Notes under the pieces: model-generated | Seen by the model: the letters and a program-made list of their open reading frames with translations, nothing else | The model's database searches: none | What the model was told of the DNA's origin: nothing | In this document: piece by piece, positions 20,353-21,402 of the stretch | Numbering within the stretch: the first letter of the stretch is position 1 | How the letters are laid out: each line of letters opens with the position of its first letter | Origin: DATDAH01 sp036525535 | Lineage (GTDB): Bacteria > Actinomycetota > Acidimicrobiia > Acidimicrobiales > DATDAH01 | DNA length: 21,402 nucleotides | Reading direction: 5' to 3' | NCBI GenBank assembly: GCA_036525535.1 | Contig: DATDAH010000117.1 | Span: 1-21,402, forward strand | Position numbers and translations under genes: made by a program

Positions 20353-20378
20353 GCTTCGGCTCAACACCGAGTTCGATC

Positions 20379-20415
20379 GAGGAGCGGGCTTCGGCCCGCT
20401 CCTCTTTCGCGTTTT
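20379..20415 (+). terminator. Intrinsic terminator after pilin 2
   Basis: GAGGAGCGGGC-TTCG-GCCCGCTCCTC is an 11-bp stem with a UUCG tetraloop, followed by TTTCGCGTTTT. It lies between the convergent ends of pilin 2 and the kinase gene. Confidence 0.9.
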
Positions 20416-20423
20416 CGGCGGGC

Positions 20424-21402
20424 TCAGTCGAGGAGGCCGCCGCCCGTGTCGGCCACCAGCTCGACCTGACCTTCGGCGGCCTCGAGGTCGACGGCGGTGA
20501 TGGTCAGGGGCTCGTCGCCCGAGCTGGGGATGATGATGTAGGCGTCGACCTCGGGCACAGCGCGGAAGTCGACGGTGTAGACGCACGACGTGAAGTTGAA
20601 GACGTCGTCGACGAGGCCCGTCCCCGGCTCGGCCCGCCCCTCACCGGCCTCGGTCGGGCCGGCCAGGGTGTGGCCACCAGTGTCCTGGACCTCGAGGGTC
20701 GCGGTCGGGTCGCGCGGCGGATCGGCCTGGCACGCCTCGCCGACGGGGCGGTCGATGTCGTCCGCGATCACCCAGCGAACCGAGAGGGGCCGGGTGGGGA
20801 CCGTCGTCGTCGTGGTCGTGTCGGGAGGGGGCTGGCCGTCCGCCGCCTGCTCGCCGTCGCCGTCGCCGTCGCGGTAGGCCTGGATGCCGAGGCCGATCCC
20901 CAGCCCCGCCCCGGCACCCGCGAGGAGGACGAGGGCAACGGCCACCGTGCGGCGGGCTCGACCGCGGCGGGGCGGTCGCGGTGGCGGTCCGCGGCGGACC
21001 GGCGGAGGCGGTGGGGGCTCCGGGGGCTGCATCGGGGTCTGGACCCAGGTCCGGGCCAGCAGAGCCGTGGCGTCCGCGGCCAGCTCGTCGTGGCTCACCT
21101 GCGGGGCCTGATCCAGGAGGCGGGCCAGTAGGGCGGCGGCGGTGGGTCGGGCCGTCGGCGCTTTGGCCAAGGCGTCGGCCACGACCGGCCGTACGTCGGC
21201 GGGCACGCCCTCGAGGTCGGGTTCGTCGTGGATTATCCGGTAGGCCACGGCCTCGGGCCGCCCCGTGCCGAAGGGGTTGCGCCCGGTGGCGGCCCAGGTC
21301 ACCAGCGTCCCCCACGCGAACACGTCCATCGCCGGCGACGGCGCGCCGCCCGTGACCTGCTCGGGGGCCATCCAGCCCGGCGACCCCATCACGGTGCCGA
21401 CC
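20424..21402 (-). CDS. Membrane Ser/Thr protein kinase, C-terminal part (5' end outside window)
   Basis: 325 residues are visible; the gene runs off the window edge. The visible part begins in the activation loop of a Hanks-type kinase, with GSPGWMAPEQ (the APE motif), then DVFAWGTLVTWAATGRNPFG (subdomain IX) and a final RPTA (subdomain XI). A juxtamembrane linker rich in Pro and Arg follows, then one transmembrane helix (VAVALVLLAGAGAGLGIGLGI), a Thr-rich stretch (DTTTTTTVPT) and an extracytoplasmic domain of about 120 residues with two Cys (EACQ, TSCVY) that could form a disulfide. The sensor domain is not a PASTA domain and I do not recognise it. The catalytic HRD and lysine lie outside the window. 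It converges on pilin 2. Confidence 0.93.
   Translation of the reverse strand, partial: VGTVMGSPGWMAPEQVTGGAPSPAMDVFAWGTLVTWAATGRNPFGTGRPEAVAYRIIHDEPDLEGVPADVRPVVADALAKAPTARPTAAALLARLLDQAPQVSHDELAADATALLARTWVQTPMQPPEPPPPPPVRRGPPPRPPRRGRARRTVAVALVLLAGAGAGLGIGLGIQAYRDGDGDGEQAADGQPPPDTTTTTTVPTRPLSVRWVIADDIDRPVGEACQADPPRDPTATLEVQDTGGHTLAGPTEAGEGRAEPGTGLVDDVFNFTSCVYTVDFRAVPEVDAYIIIPSSGDEPLTITAVDLEAAEGQVELVADTGGGLLD

Noticed and set aside
1..21402. CRISPR arrays, insertion sequences, tRNA or rRNA genes, phage genes
   Set aside because: I looked for regularly spaced repeats, transposase motifs, cloverleaf features and integrase motifs and saw none. The only long direct repeat is the pilin core.

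Overview
The window is very GC-rich, with almost every codon ending in G or C, many GTG starts and several leaderless promoters. It comes from a high-GC actinobacterium, and the gene mix fits an environmental Acidimicrobiia-like lineage: crotonase, sulfatase, EthD and SnoaL proteins, an acyl-CoA mutase, Flp pilins and a Ser/Thr kinase. The class is an inference from gene content. I see no rRNA, tRNA, CRISPR array, insertion sequence or prophage.

Layout. (1) 9-3761, minus strand: a tight four-gene operon with a PEP-synthase-like phosphotransferase (ATP-grasp plus phosphohistidine domain), two small membrane or membrane-anchored unknowns and a PAP2 membrane phosphatase. (2) 3908-6836: a small conserved unknown, a TrmA/RlmD-type RNA m5U methyltransferase, a cupin, a small membrane protein and a SnoaL-like protein, with an esterase C-terminal remnant at 6007-6100. 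(3) 6849-8657: a five-helix membrane protein with a His/Cys-rich exported domain, divergent from a TetR regulator. (4) 8726-10698: csbD and an uncharacterised 398-residue protein, divergent from a SoxR-type [2Fe-2S] MerR regulator. The promoter of the 398-residue gene has a 19-bp spacer holding a near-perfect SoxR box. (5) 10892-14141: a second TetR regulator, then on the minus strand an APH-fold phosphotransferase, a PIG-L deacetylase and a crotonase. (6) 14206-19725: a large formylglycine sulfatase with an extra C-terminal beta domain, an EthD-like protein, and an overlapping operon of B12-dependent acyl-CoA mutase large subunit, small B12-binding subunit and SnoaL-like protein. (7) 19761-20352: two nearly identical Flp pilins in tandem, each with a terminator. 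(8) 20424 to the edge: the C-terminal part of a membrane Ser/Thr kinase.

How the parts work together. The clearest circuit is soxR and its divergent partner: the operator, the 19-bp spacer and the two starts form a complete redox switch for a gene of unknown function. The mutase subunits carry the residues of isobutyryl-CoA mutase, not methylmalonyl-CoA mutase, and with the crotonase, EthD and sulfatase genes suggest catabolism of branched or sulfated organic compounds. Many genes here appear to be leaderless, with TANNNT 6-8 nt before an ATG or GTG. The least explained unit is the operon pairing a PEP-synthase-like phosphotransferase with a PAP2 phosphatase and two unknown membrane proteins.
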